Shown here piece after piece: positions 1 to 5,269 of a stretch of DNA of 5,269 nucleotides. The position numbers and the translations under genes were made by a program. Position 1 is the stretch's first letter. The number at the start of each line of letters is the position of its first letter. The notes beneath the pieces are model-generated. The model was given only the letters and a program-made list of their open reading frames with translations. It made no database searches and was not told the DNA's origin. The stretch comes from Nocardioidaceae bacterium. GTDB lineage: Bacteria > Actinomycetota > Actinomycetes > Propionibacteriales > Nocardioidaceae. The stretch covers positions 1 to 5,269 of the forward strand of contig JACCVA010000320.1 of assembly GCA_013698435.1 (NCBI GenBank), given 5' to 3'.

Positions 1-1350
1 CTCCATGACCTGCTGCAGTGCCGCGTCGTCGCGGTGCACCTGGCCGAGCAGGACGACATGGTCGGTGCCGCGTACGCCGGTGACCCGTCCGGTCAGGCGC
101 TGGTCGGACGTCGCCAGCCCCTGCAGGCCTGGCAGTCGCTTCTCGATGCATCGACGCCCAAGGGCACCTTGCGCTTCTGCCGGGACGCTCGAGACTACGT
201 GCTGGTGCTCTCCCACGCGGACCCCGACGACGAGGTCGCCCAGCTCGGAGATGACAGCCAGTGGGGAGCGGGCAACCTCATGCTTGCGCCGCTGACCGCC
301 GGGGGAGAGCTGGTCGGGATCGTCACGGTGAGCATGGCCGTGGGCGCTACACCGCTCGGGGAGCTGCAGTGCATCTTGCTCGAGATCTTCGCCCTGCAGG
401 CCGCGGTCGCGATCCACCAGCATCGGACCTCGGAGCGCGCGGCGGCGGACCATCTGGCGCTGCGTCTCAGCGAGGAACGGTTCCGGCTCGCTTTTGACAA
501 CGCCCCGATCGGTGTCGCCGAGATCATTCCCGGCGACGACGGCCCCGTCATCGCCCGCATCAACCGTGCCGCCGGAGCGATGTTCGGCGCCAGCGTCATC
601 GGCTCCCGCCACGAACCGGTGGACAGCCTGCTCGCGGTGGTGCGCGGCGAGCCGTTGTCGACGCTCATCTCCGACCTGCTCAACAGGGACAGGAGCACGC
701 TCCGCGTCGAGGTGCCGTTCATCGGCTCGGACGGAGGGGAGTTCTGGGGCCTCGTCGAGGCTGCATCGCTCGAAACCACGCCGGGTCAGCCGGGCGTGCT
801 CTGTCAGATCGTCGACATCACCCAGTCGAAGGCCGAGGAACGGGAGCTCACCAAGCTTGCCCGGCACGACGCCTTGACCGGGCTGCCCAACCGGCTGGTG
901 CTCATGGACCGCCTCGAAGCCGCCGTCCGTGAGGCCTCCGAACAGGACCTGACGGGGGCCCTGCTCTTCTGCGACCTCGACCACTTCAAGTCGATCAACG
1001 ACCGGCGTGGCCACCTCGTCGGTGACGACGCCCTGGTCGCTCTCGCCACCCGCCTGCACTCCGTCGTCCGCGCGAGCGACACTGCGGGCCGCTTCGGTGG
1101 CGACGAGTTCGTCGTGGTGAGCTTCCCGCTGCCCGAGGAAGCGGCCGAGCGGCTGGCCGAACGCATCTCGGCGGCGATGAGCGCTCCGATGGAGATCGAC
1201 GGTGAAGAGCTTCACGTCGGAGTCAGCATCGGGATCGCGATGATCACACCGGGCGTGCAGGCCAGTGACCTGCTGAAGCGCGCGGACGCGGCGATGTACG
1301 CCGTCCGGTCGCGCCGAGACCGGCCGCTCTACGTGCTCGACGCCGGCTGA
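1..1350 (+). CDS. GAF-PAS-GGDEF diguanylate cyclase, 5'-truncated by the window
   Basis: This is the C-terminal 449 codons of a sensor enzyme predicted to join two GTP into cyclic di-GMP. The reading frame is open to base 1, so the true start lies outside; the GTG at 34 is internal. Nt 1-430 look like the rest of a GAF domain (LAPLTAGGELVGIVTV, then the helix LEIFALQAAVAIHQH). Nt 460-835 are a PAS domain starting ERFRLAFDNAPIGVAEI and ending QIVDITQ. Nt 850-1340 are a full GGDEF domain: DALTGLPNR (868-894), the metal-binding stretch CDLDHFKSINDRRGH, and an intact GGDEF at 1096-1110. RASD (1069-1080) sits five residues before GGDEF, the spacing of the product-inhibition I-site. No EAL domain follows, so a cyclase without phosphodiesterase is expected. 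No membrane segment is seen in this part. The signal sensed is unknown. Activity is inferred from the motifs only. Confidence 0.93.
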   Translation, partial: LHDLLQCRVVAVHLAEQDDMVGAAYAGDPSGQALVGRRQPLQAWQSLLDASTPKGTLRFCRDARDYVLVLSHADPDDEVAQLGDDSQWGAGNLMLAPLTAGGELVGIVTVSMAVGATPLGELQCILLEIFALQAAVAIHQHRTSERAAADHLALRLSEERFRLAFDNAPIGVAEIIPGDDGPVIARINRAAGAMFGASVIGSRHEPVDSLLAVVRGEPLSTLISDLLNRDRSTLRVEVPFIGSDGGEFWGLVEAASLETTPGQPGVLCQIVDITQSKAEERELTKLARHDALTGLPNRLVLMDRLEAAVREASEQDLTGALLFCDLDHFKSINDRRGHLVGDDALVALATRLHSVVRASDTAGRFGGDEFVVVSFPLPEEAAERLAERISAAMSAPMEIDGEELHVGVSIGIAMITPGVQASDLLKRADAAMYAVRSRRDRPLYVLDAG

Positions 1351-1353
1351 GCC

Positions 1354-1923
1354 TCACGCCGACACCGCGGGCCAACCGGCCGGGAACTCGTCAGCGAGCT
1401 GCGCGGCCTCCTTGTAGAGCCGCTTGCGCAGCTTGGTCGGGACCTTGTCACCGAAAACGATGCCGTGCAGGTGGTCGGTCTCGTGCTGCAGACAGCGTGC
1501 CAGCAGGCTCGACCCGGCGTACGACACCGGTGCGCCCGCCTCGTCGAGCCCATTGACCTCGGCGTACTCGAGCCGGGCGCACTCGACGAACGCACCGGGC
1601 AGCGACAGGCAGCCCTCGTCTGAGACGACCAGGGAGCGTTCGTGACCCTCGGGCAGCGTCAGAGTCGGGTTGCAGACCACTCCTGACACCGAGCCGCGGC
1701 CCTCCTCGGCGGGGCAGTCGAAGACGAACACCGCAAGATCCACGCCCACCTGGTTGGCGGCGAGGCCGACACCGTCGGCCGCGTGCATGGTCGCGACCAT
1801 GTCGGCGACCAGGGCGCGGAGGTCGTCGTCGAACGCCTCGACCGGACTGCACGGACGGTGCATCACCGGCTCACCCCAGCGGATGATGGGGCGGATGCTC
1901 CCGCCCGTCGGCAGCGCGTTCAC
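1354..1923 (-). CDS. def: Peptide deformylase
   Basis: The enzyme removes the N-formyl group from the initiator methionine of new proteins, at the ribosome in the cytoplasm. All three family motifs are present in 189 residues: GVGLAANQ (51-58), EGCLS (103-107, metal ligand C105) and QHETDH (146-151, metal ligands H147 and H151, catalytic E148). The N-terminus SIRPIIRWGEPVMHRP matches the usual start of actinobacterial deformylases, which supports the GTG at 1923. No Shine-Dalgarno precedes it, but a TANNNT hexamer ends 7 nt before the GTG, so the mRNA may be leaderless. The gene ends 3 bp from the end of the convergent diguanylate cyclase gene and lies 48 bp downstream of the dioxygenase gene on the same strand. 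There is no fmt neighbour, and actinobacteria often carry more than one def; whether this is the main copy cannot be told here. Confidence 0.96.
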   Translation of the reverse strand: MNALPTGGSIRPIIRWGEPVMHRPCSPVEAFDDDLRALVADMVATMHAADGVGLAANQVGVDLAVFVFDCPAEEGRGSVSGVVCNPTLTLPEGHERSLVVSDEGCLSLPGAFVECARLEYAEVNGLDEAGAPVSYAGSSLLARCLQHETDHLHGIVFGDKVPTKLRKRLYKEAAQLADEFPAGWPAVSA

Positions 1924-1930
1924 GCAGGCG

Positions 1931-1936
1931 ACCGTA
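1931..1936 (-). promoter_or_regulatory. Candidate -10 (TACGGT) for leaderless def transcript
   Basis: On the minus strand TACGGT fits the actinobacterial -10 pattern TANNNT, and exactly 7 nt (CGCCTGC) separate it from the GTG start of def. This would put the transcription start at or next to the G of the start codon. There is no purine-rich ribosome binding site in front of the GTG, which agrees. The -35 is weak: CTGAAC (1953-1958) lies 16 nt further up and shares only the TGA core with TTGAC. TANNNT is a loose pattern, so the position relative to the start is the main argument. Confidence 0.45.
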
Positions 1937-1954
1937 TCGCAGGCATGCCCCGGT

Positions 1955-1969
1955 TCAGCCTCAGGCTGA
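1955..1969 (-). terminator. Possible hairpin after the dioxygenase gene
   Basis: Two bases beyond the stop codon of the dioxygenase gene lies a perfect 6-bp inverted repeat with a 3-nt loop (TCAGCC-TGA-GGCTGA on the minus strand). An alternative pairing, CCTCAG/CTGAGG around one central base (1959-1971), overlaps it. No T-run follows, so it is not a canonical intrinsic terminator, though actinobacterial terminators often lack one. It is the only evident candidate for separating the dioxygenase transcript from def, and it might also be chance. Confidence 0.3.
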
Positions 1970-1971
1970 GG

Positions 1972-2763
1972 TCAGTTGAACTGCCAGGATCGCTTGGAGA
2001 GCCCGTACCAGAACCCGTCGATGACCGAGGTGGCAGTCGAGGAGTCGTCAGCGCTCGCCCCCAGGCTGACGAAGAGCGGCGCGAAGTGCTCCGTGCGGGG
2101 GTGGGCAAGGGTGGCGGCCGGCGCTTTGCGCACGAAGTCGATCACGGTGTCGATGTCGCGGGCGGCCAGCGCCCGCTCGGCCCAGTCGTCGAACTCCTTC
2201 GACCAGGTGGGGGCGCCGGCGTCGGTGCCGCGGCTCATGTCCATCAGGCTGAGGTTGTGTGTGGTGAAGCCGCTGCCGAGGATGAGCACTCCCTCGTCGC
2301 GCAGCGGGCGCAGCCGCCGTCCGACATCGAAGAGCGTCTTCGGGTCCAGGGTCGGCATCGAGATCTGGAGCGTCGGGACGTCGGCGGCGGGGAACATCTC
2401 CACCAGCGGCACGTAGGCGCCGTGGTCGAGTCCGCGGTGCGGGGCGTCGTGCACGGCGTGCTTCGGTGAGTGCAGCAACCCGCGGACCTTGGCGGCGAGC
2501 TCTGGCGCGCCGGGAGCGGCGTAGGTCACGTCGTAGTACCGCTGTGGGAAGCCCCAGAAGTCGTAGACGAGGGGCACGGTCTCGGTAGCGCCGAGCGTGA
2601 GCGGTGCCTCCTCCCAGTGGGCCGACACCACCAGGACGGCCGTGGGGCGGGGGAGGTCGGCGGACCAGGCAGCGAGCTGGCGGGTCCAGAGCAGGTCGTC
2701 GGCCAGCGGCGGGGCGCCGTGGGACAGGTAGACGACCGGCATCGGGGCAGTGAGCGTGACCAT
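1972..2763 (-). CDS. DODA/LigB-type extradiol ring-cleavage dioxygenase (YgiD-like)
   Basis: This is a 263-residue protein of the class III extradiol dioxygenase family that includes E. coli YgiD and plant 4,5-DOPA dioxygenase; these open catechol-type rings with O2 using a metal held by histidines. Family landmarks in order are YLSHGAP (H15), VVSAHWE (H49), YDFWGFP (68-73), GLDHGAYVPL (H114), GSGFTTHNL (H169) and HPRTEHFAPLFV (H221, H226). By analogy with YgiD, H15, H49 and H226 are likely metal ligands; this is inference. There is no signal peptide or membrane segment, so it should be cytoplasmic. The ATG at 2763 is chosen because GGGAAGG lies 4 nt upstream; the alternative M8 has no ribosome site. 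It appears to be a single-gene unit with its own promoter and an operator-like repeat. No catechol-pathway gene lies beside it, so the physiological substrate (DOPA-like, another catechol or a quinol) is unknown. Confidence 0.92.
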   Translation of the reverse strand: MVTLTAPMPVVYLSHGAPPLADDLLWTRQLAAWSADLPRPTAVLVVSAHWEEAPLTLGATETVPLVYDFWGFPQRYYDVTYAAPGAPELAAKVRGLLHSPKHAVHDAPHRGLDHGAYVPLVEMFPAADVPTLQISMPTLDPKTLFDVGRRLRPLRDEGVLILGSGFTTHNLSLMDMSRGTDAGAPTWSKEFDDWAERALAARDIDTVIDFVRKAPAATLAHPRTEHFAPLFVSLGASADDSSTATSVIDGFWYGLSKRSWQFN

Positions 2764-2767
2764 AGTG

Positions 2768-2774
2768 CCTTCCC
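2768..2774 (-). promoter_or_regulatory. Shine-Dalgarno of the dioxygenase gene
   Basis: GGGAAGG on the minus strand stands 4 nt before the ATG at 2763. It decides the start in favour of this ATG over the internal methionine at residue 8. It is the only strong ribosome binding site among the starts in this window. Confidence 0.65.
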
Positions 2775-2777
2775 GAA

Positions 2778-2798
2778 AACTAGTTGAGAGTTCAAGTA
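2778..2798 (-). promoter_or_regulatory. Operator-like inverted repeat in the dioxygenase promoter
   Basis: On the plus strand TAGTTGA-GAGT-TCAAGTA (2781-2798) is an inverted repeat of 7-nt arms around a 4-nt spacer, with 6 of 7 positions paired. A perfect 8-bp palindrome, AACTAGTT (2778-2785), overlaps its start-proximal arm. The region is AT-rich in an otherwise GC-rich window. It covers part of the proposed -10 and the expected transcription start of the dioxygenase gene, where a bound repressor would block transcription. Size and symmetry fit a dimeric winged-helix repressor such as a MarR or HxlR protein; that identity is inferred, and no regulator gene lies in the window. Confidence 0.55.
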
Positions 2799-2800
2799 TA
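2795..2800 (-). promoter_or_regulatory. Candidate -10 (TATACT) of the dioxygenase gene
   Basis: TATACT on the minus strand matches the consensus TATAAT in five of six bases and is the best -10 hexamer in the window. Transcription would start near 2788 and give a leader of about 25 nt that includes the Shine-Dalgarno. No good -35 stands 16-19 nt upstream (GTCAGC at 17 nt), so the promoter may need an activator or rely on the -10 alone. Confidence 0.45.
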
Positions 2801-2810
2801 CGCGGTTCCT

Positions 2811-2848
2811 CCGACCGGCTGACGCTCAGAGCCGCCGGCCTCAGTCGG
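2811..2848 (-). terminator. Possible structured 3' region after the glycogen synthase gene
   Basis: The 96-bp gap 2764-2859 holds the dioxygenase promoter and, nearer the glycogen synthase stop, several short inverted repeats: CGGCT/AGCCG (2816-2820 with 2830-2834), CTGA/TCAG (2819-2822 with 2826-2829) and an outer CCGAC/GTCGG (2811-2815 with 2844-2848). They are mutually exclusive in part, and no T-run follows on the minus strand. A GC-rich terminator for the glycogen synthase transcript is plausible, but short repeats are common in DNA of this composition. Confidence 0.22.
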
Positions 2849-2859
2849 ACGAATCGGTG

Positions 2860-4014
2860 TCAGGTCAAGGTGCGGTAGAGCGCGACAGTCTCGTCGGCGA
2901 TGGCCGCCCAGTCGAACGTGGCCACGGCGCGCCTGCGGCCGGCGGCGCCGTATCGCTGCGCCAGCTGCGGGTCGGCGGCAAGCGCGTTCACGCCGGCGGC
3001 CAGCCCTGCCTCGAATGCGTCCGGTTCTGCCGGGGTGTAGTCGACGAGGATCCCGGTCGCCTCGTGGGCGACGACCTCGGGGATGCCGCCGACCGCACTG
3101 GCGACGACGGCTGTCTCGCAAGCCATCGCCTCCAGGTTGACGATGCCGAGCGGCTCGTACACCGACGGACAGACGAACGCCATCGCATGTGTCAGCACCT
3201 GGCGGACGGACTCCCGAGGCAGCATCTCGCTCACGACGACGACGCCGTCTCGGGCCGCCTGGAGCCGGCTGATCGCAGCGTCGGTCTCCACCTTCAGGTC
3301 GGCTGTGTCCGCGGCACCGGCGAGCAGCAGGATCTGGACGTCGGGGTCGAAGTCGAGCGCCGCCCGCAGCAGGTGCGTCACTCCCTTCTGGCGGGTGATG
3401 CGGCCGACGAACGTCACGTACGGCCGTGACACATCGACACCGAGACCGGCAACGACGGTGGTGTCGGGGTCGGGGCGATAGAAGTCGGCGTCGATGCCGT
3501 TGTAGATCACGTGCAGCCGGCTGGGGTCGATCTCTGGGTACGCCGCCACGATGTCGCCCGCCATGCCATGGCTCACCGCGACCACCGCGTCGGCCGCGAG
3601 ACAGGCGGTGCGCTCGGCCCACGAGGAGACCCGGTAGCCGCCGCCGAGCTGGTCGGCTTTCCACGGCCGCTGCGGCTCGAGCGAGTGCGCGGTGACGACG
3701 TGCGGCACACCTAGCAGCAGCTTCGCGAGGTGACCGGCCATGTTGGCGTACCAGGTATGGGAGTGGACGAGATCGGCGCCCTCGCACGCGGCCGCCATCG
3801 CGATGTCGGTCGACAACACGTGCAGCGCGGGGTTGGCTGACGGGAACCGGGAGTCTCGTTCTGCGAACGTCAGCGCACCGGGCCGTTGCGCGCCCATGCA
3901 CAGGACCGTCAGGTCGACCCGTTGGCGCAGCTGCCGGGCGAGGAAGTCGACGTGTACGCCGGCACCGCCGTACACGTCCGGTGGGAACTCTCGGGTCAGC
4001 AGGCCGACGCGCAT
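2860..4014 (-). CDS. glgA: GT4 glycogen synthase / alpha-maltose-1-phosphate synthase (GlgA/GlgM family)
   Basis: This is a 384-residue GT-B retaining glucosyltransferase of the actinobacterial glycogen synthase family. It uses ADP-glucose; the mycobacterial relative Rv1212c (GlgM) makes alpha-maltose-1-phosphate from ADP-glucose and glucose-1-phosphate for GlgE. Visible landmarks are the N-terminal loop YGGAGVHV (15-22), HSHTWY (84-89), TAHSLEPQRPW (108-118), QLGGGY (122-127), IYNGID (170-175), the donor-site stretch GRITRQKG (204-211, R205 and K210) and the EX7E motif EPLGIVNLE (E287, E295). The length is typical, and nothing is missing. I prefer the ATG at 4014 because homologues begin MRV and a -10 hexamer ends 6 nt upstream; the adjoining GTG at 4017 is the alternative. 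It diverges from glgC across 72 bp, which links it to ADP-glucose supply. Whether glucan extension or maltose-1-phosphate synthesis dominates cannot be read from the sequence. Confidence 0.95.
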   Translation of the reverse strand: MRVGLLTREFPPDVYGGAGVHVDFLARQLRQRVDLTVLCMGAQRPGALTFAERDSRFPSANPALHVLSTDIAMAAACEGADLVHSHTWYANMAGHLAKLLLGVPHVVTAHSLEPQRPWKADQLGGGYRVSSWAERTACLAADAVVAVSHGMAGDIVAAYPEIDPSRLHVIYNGIDADFYRPDPDTTVVAGLGVDVSRPYVTFVGRITRQKGVTHLLRAALDFDPDVQILLLAGAADTADLKVETDAAISRLQAARDGVVVVSEMLPRESVRQVLTHAMAFVCPSVYEPLGIVNLEAMACETAVVASAVGGIPEVVAHEATGILVDYTPAEPDAFEAGLAAGVNALAADPQLAQRYGAAGRRRAVATFDWAAIADETVALYRTLT

Positions 4015-4020
4015 CACGAG

Positions 4021-4026
4021 AGCCTA
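4021..4026 (-). promoter_or_regulatory. Candidate -10 (TAGGCT) for leaderless glgA transcript
   Basis: On the minus strand TAGGCT fits TANNNT and ends 6 nt before the ATG at 4014, so RNA would begin at about the start codon. Only a weak AGG stands upstream, and it is part of this hexamer. No TTGAC-like -35 is seen. The hexamer also favours the ATG over the GTG at 4017, which would be only 3 nt away. Confidence 0.4.
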
Positions 4027-4073
4027 ATGGGGTGGCGGGCCGAGAGCAGGAGCGATCGCGGACGACGGGGCAG

Positions 4074-4079
4074 TAGGGT
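4074..4079 (+). promoter_or_regulatory. Candidate -10 (TAGGGT) for leaderless glgC transcript
   Basis: TAGGGT fits TANNNT and is followed by 7 nt (CTGCTGC) and the ATG of glgC, which places the transcription start at or beside the start codon. The AGGG inside it, 8 nt from the ATG, could instead act as a modest Shine-Dalgarno if the true promoter lies further up. No convincing -35 is visible 16-19 nt upstream. Confidence 0.42.
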
Positions 4080-4086
4080 CTGCTGC

Positions 4087-5269
4087 ATGGCCAAGCCCAA
4101 GGTGCTCGGGATCGTGCTGGCCGGCGGCGAGGGCAAGCGGCTGATGCCACTGACTCTTGACCGTGCCAAGCCGGCGGTGCCGTTCGGTGGCAGCTACCGC
4201 CTCATCGACTTCGCGTTGTCGAACCTGGTGAACGCCGGCTTCCTGAAGCTGTGCGTGCTGACGCAGTACAAGTCGCACTCGCTCGACCGGCACATCTCCG
4301 TCACGTGGCGGATGTCGACGATGCTCGGCAACTACGTGACGCCGGTCCCCGCTCAGCAGCGCCTGGGCAAGCAGTGGTTCCTCGGCAGTGCGGACGCCAT
4401 CTACCAGTCCATGAACCTGATCGTCGACGAGCGGCCGGACGTCATCGTCGTGTTCGGAGCCGACCACGTCTACCGGATGGACGCCTCACAGATGGTCCAG
4501 GCGCACGTCGAGTCGGGCGCCGGGGTCACGGTGGCCGGGATCCGGGTGCCACGCGCGGGGGCCGACCAGTTCGGCGTGATCGGCACCGACGCGGGTGGCA
4601 CCTCCATCGCGCAGTTCCTCGAGAAGCCGGCCGACCCCCCGGGGCTCGTCGACAGCCCGGACGAGTCCTTCGCGTCGATGGGCAACTACGTCTTCAGCGC
4701 CGATGCGCTGGTCGACGCGCTTGCGCGAGACGCCGAGAACGCCGACTCCCGCCACGACATGGGCGGCGACATTATCCCGATGATGGTCGACCGCTCGGAC
4801 GCGGCCGTCTACGACTTCAAGCGCAACGACGTGCCGGGGTCGCTGGCCCGCGACCGTGACTACTGGCGCGACGTGGGGACGCTGGCGTCGTACCACGAGG
4901 CTCATCTCGACCTCGTCTCCGTGCAGCCGACGTTCAACCTCTACAACAGCAAGTGGCCGATCTTCACGTCCCACCCCCAGCTCCCGGGGGCCAAGTTCGT
5001 CGAGTCCGCCTCCGCCGACGACGCGATCGTCTGCGCCGGTTCGGTCGTCTCGGGTGCCTCGATCACCTCGTCCGTCCTCGGAGTCAACGTCTACGTCGCG
5101 CAGGAGGCCGAGGTCGACCGCAGCGTGGTCATGGACAACGTCAAGATCGGCCGCGGTGCCCGCGTCGTCAACTCGATCCTGGACAAGAACATCGTCGTCC
5201 CGGACGGTCACGAGATCGGCGTCGACGCGGACGCCGACAAGGCCGCCGGCTACACCGTCACCGACGAGG
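4087..5269 (+). CDS. glgC: Glucose-1-phosphate adenylyltransferase (ADP-glucose pyrophosphorylase), 3' end cut by the window
   Basis: The enzyme makes ADP-glucose and pyrophosphate from glucose-1-phosphate and ATP, the committed step of glycogen synthesis, as a cytoplasmic and usually tetrameric, allosterically controlled protein. From the ATG at 4087, 394 codons are open to the right edge without a stop; family members are about 405 residues, so only a short tail is missing. The nucleotide-binding signature is at 11-41 (LAGGEGKRLMPLT, RAKPAVPFGG, YRLID). It is followed by QYKSHSLDRHI (60-70), WFLGSADAIYQ (97-107), FGADHVYRMD (123-132, likely catalytic D126), FLEKP (177-181, likely sugar-phosphate ligand K180), SMGNYVF (197-203) and YWRDVGT (259-265). 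From about residue 300 onward is the left-handed beta-helix domain. It diverges from the glycogen synthase gene that uses its product. The start fits homologues and a possible leaderless promoter. Confidence 0.97.
   Translation, partial: MAKPKVLGIVLAGGEGKRLMPLTLDRAKPAVPFGGSYRLIDFALSNLVNAGFLKLCVLTQYKSHSLDRHISVTWRMSTMLGNYVTPVPAQQRLGKQWFLGSADAIYQSMNLIVDERPDVIVVFGADHVYRMDASQMVQAHVESGAGVTVAGIRVPRAGADQFGVIGTDAGGTSIAQFLEKPADPPGLVDSPDESFASMGNYVFSADALVDALARDAENADSRHDMGGDIIPMMVDRSDAAVYDFKRNDVPGSLARDRDYWRDVGTLASYHEAHLDLVSVQPTFNLYNSKWPIFTSHPQLPGAKFVESASADDAIVCAGSVVSGASITSSVLGVNVYVAQEAEVDRSVVMDNVKIGRGARVVNSILDKNIVVPDGHEIGVDADADKAAGYTVTDE

Noticed and set aside
34..1350. GTG at 34 as the true start of the diguanylate cyclase
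   Set aside because: The frame is open to base 1 and the GAF domain would be cut, so the GTG is an internal valine of a gene that starts outside the window.
1783..2469. 228-codon plus-strand open frame antisense to def and the dioxygenase gene
   Set aside because: It spans two real genes and their intergenic gap, shows no motif, and has the skewed composition of an antisense shadow.
2792..4150. 452-codon minus-strand open frame overlapping the whole glycogen synthase gene
   Set aside because: It lies in another frame of the same strand, is extremely rich in Arg, Ala, Gly and Pro with no domain, and exists because GC-rich coding DNA has few stops. The overlapped frame has clear GT4 motifs.
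4486..5211. 241-codon minus-strand open frame antisense to glgC
   Set aside because: Composition is typical of a shadow frame (rich in Val, Asp, Arg, Gly) with no recognisable motif; the plus strand is clearly GlgC throughout.
1..5269. Mobile element, CRISPR array, tRNA or a novel defence-type system
   Set aside because: All sequence over about 100 bp is accounted for by five conserved genes. No transposase, long terminal repeats, regularly spaced repeats or tRNA-like folds were seen on either strand.

Overview
The window is GC-rich chromosomal DNA from an actinobacterium (Actinomycetota). The strongest evidence is a divergent gene pair: a Corynebacteriales/Streptomyces-type GT4 glycogen synthase (the GlgA/GlgM family of Mycobacterium Rv1212c) next to an ADP-glucose pyrophosphorylase (GlgC, like Rv1213). 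The same arrangement is known from mycobacteria. Apparent leaderless starts and the codon bias towards G/C in third positions fit the same phylum. I cannot place the genus; a Nocardioides-like (Propionibacteriales) host is only a guess.

Layout from left to right. Positions 1-1350 (+) hold the 3' part of a signalling gene whose 5' end lies outside the window: GAF remnant, PAS, then a complete GGDEF diguanylate cyclase domain with an inhibitory I-site. Only 3 bp separate it from the convergent peptide deformylase gene (1354-1923, -). Upstream of that, on the same strand, lies a DODA/LigB-type extradiol dioxygenase gene (1972-2763, -) with its own Shine-Dalgarno, a good -10 hexamer and an 18-bp operator-like inverted repeat over the promoter. 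A 96-bp gap separates it from the glycogen synthase gene (2860-4014, -). A 72-bp divergent promoter region follows, and then glgC (4087 to the right edge, +), which is missing its last few codons.

The two glycogen genes work together. GlgC makes ADP-glucose from glucose-1-phosphate and ATP. The GT4 enzyme uses ADP-glucose either to extend alpha-1,4-glucan or, as its mycobacterial relative does, to make alpha-maltose-1-phosphate for the GlgE route. The deformylase (translation housekeeping), the dioxygenase and the diguanylate cyclase have no evident pathway link to them.

The window is mostly ordinary conserved chromosome. I found no mobile element, CRISPR array, tRNA, rRNA or previously undescribed multi-gene system. 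The points worth a second look are regulatory: three genes carry a TANNNT hexamer 6-7 nt before the start codon, the pattern of leaderless transcripts, and the dioxygenase has a strong repressor-type operator candidate.
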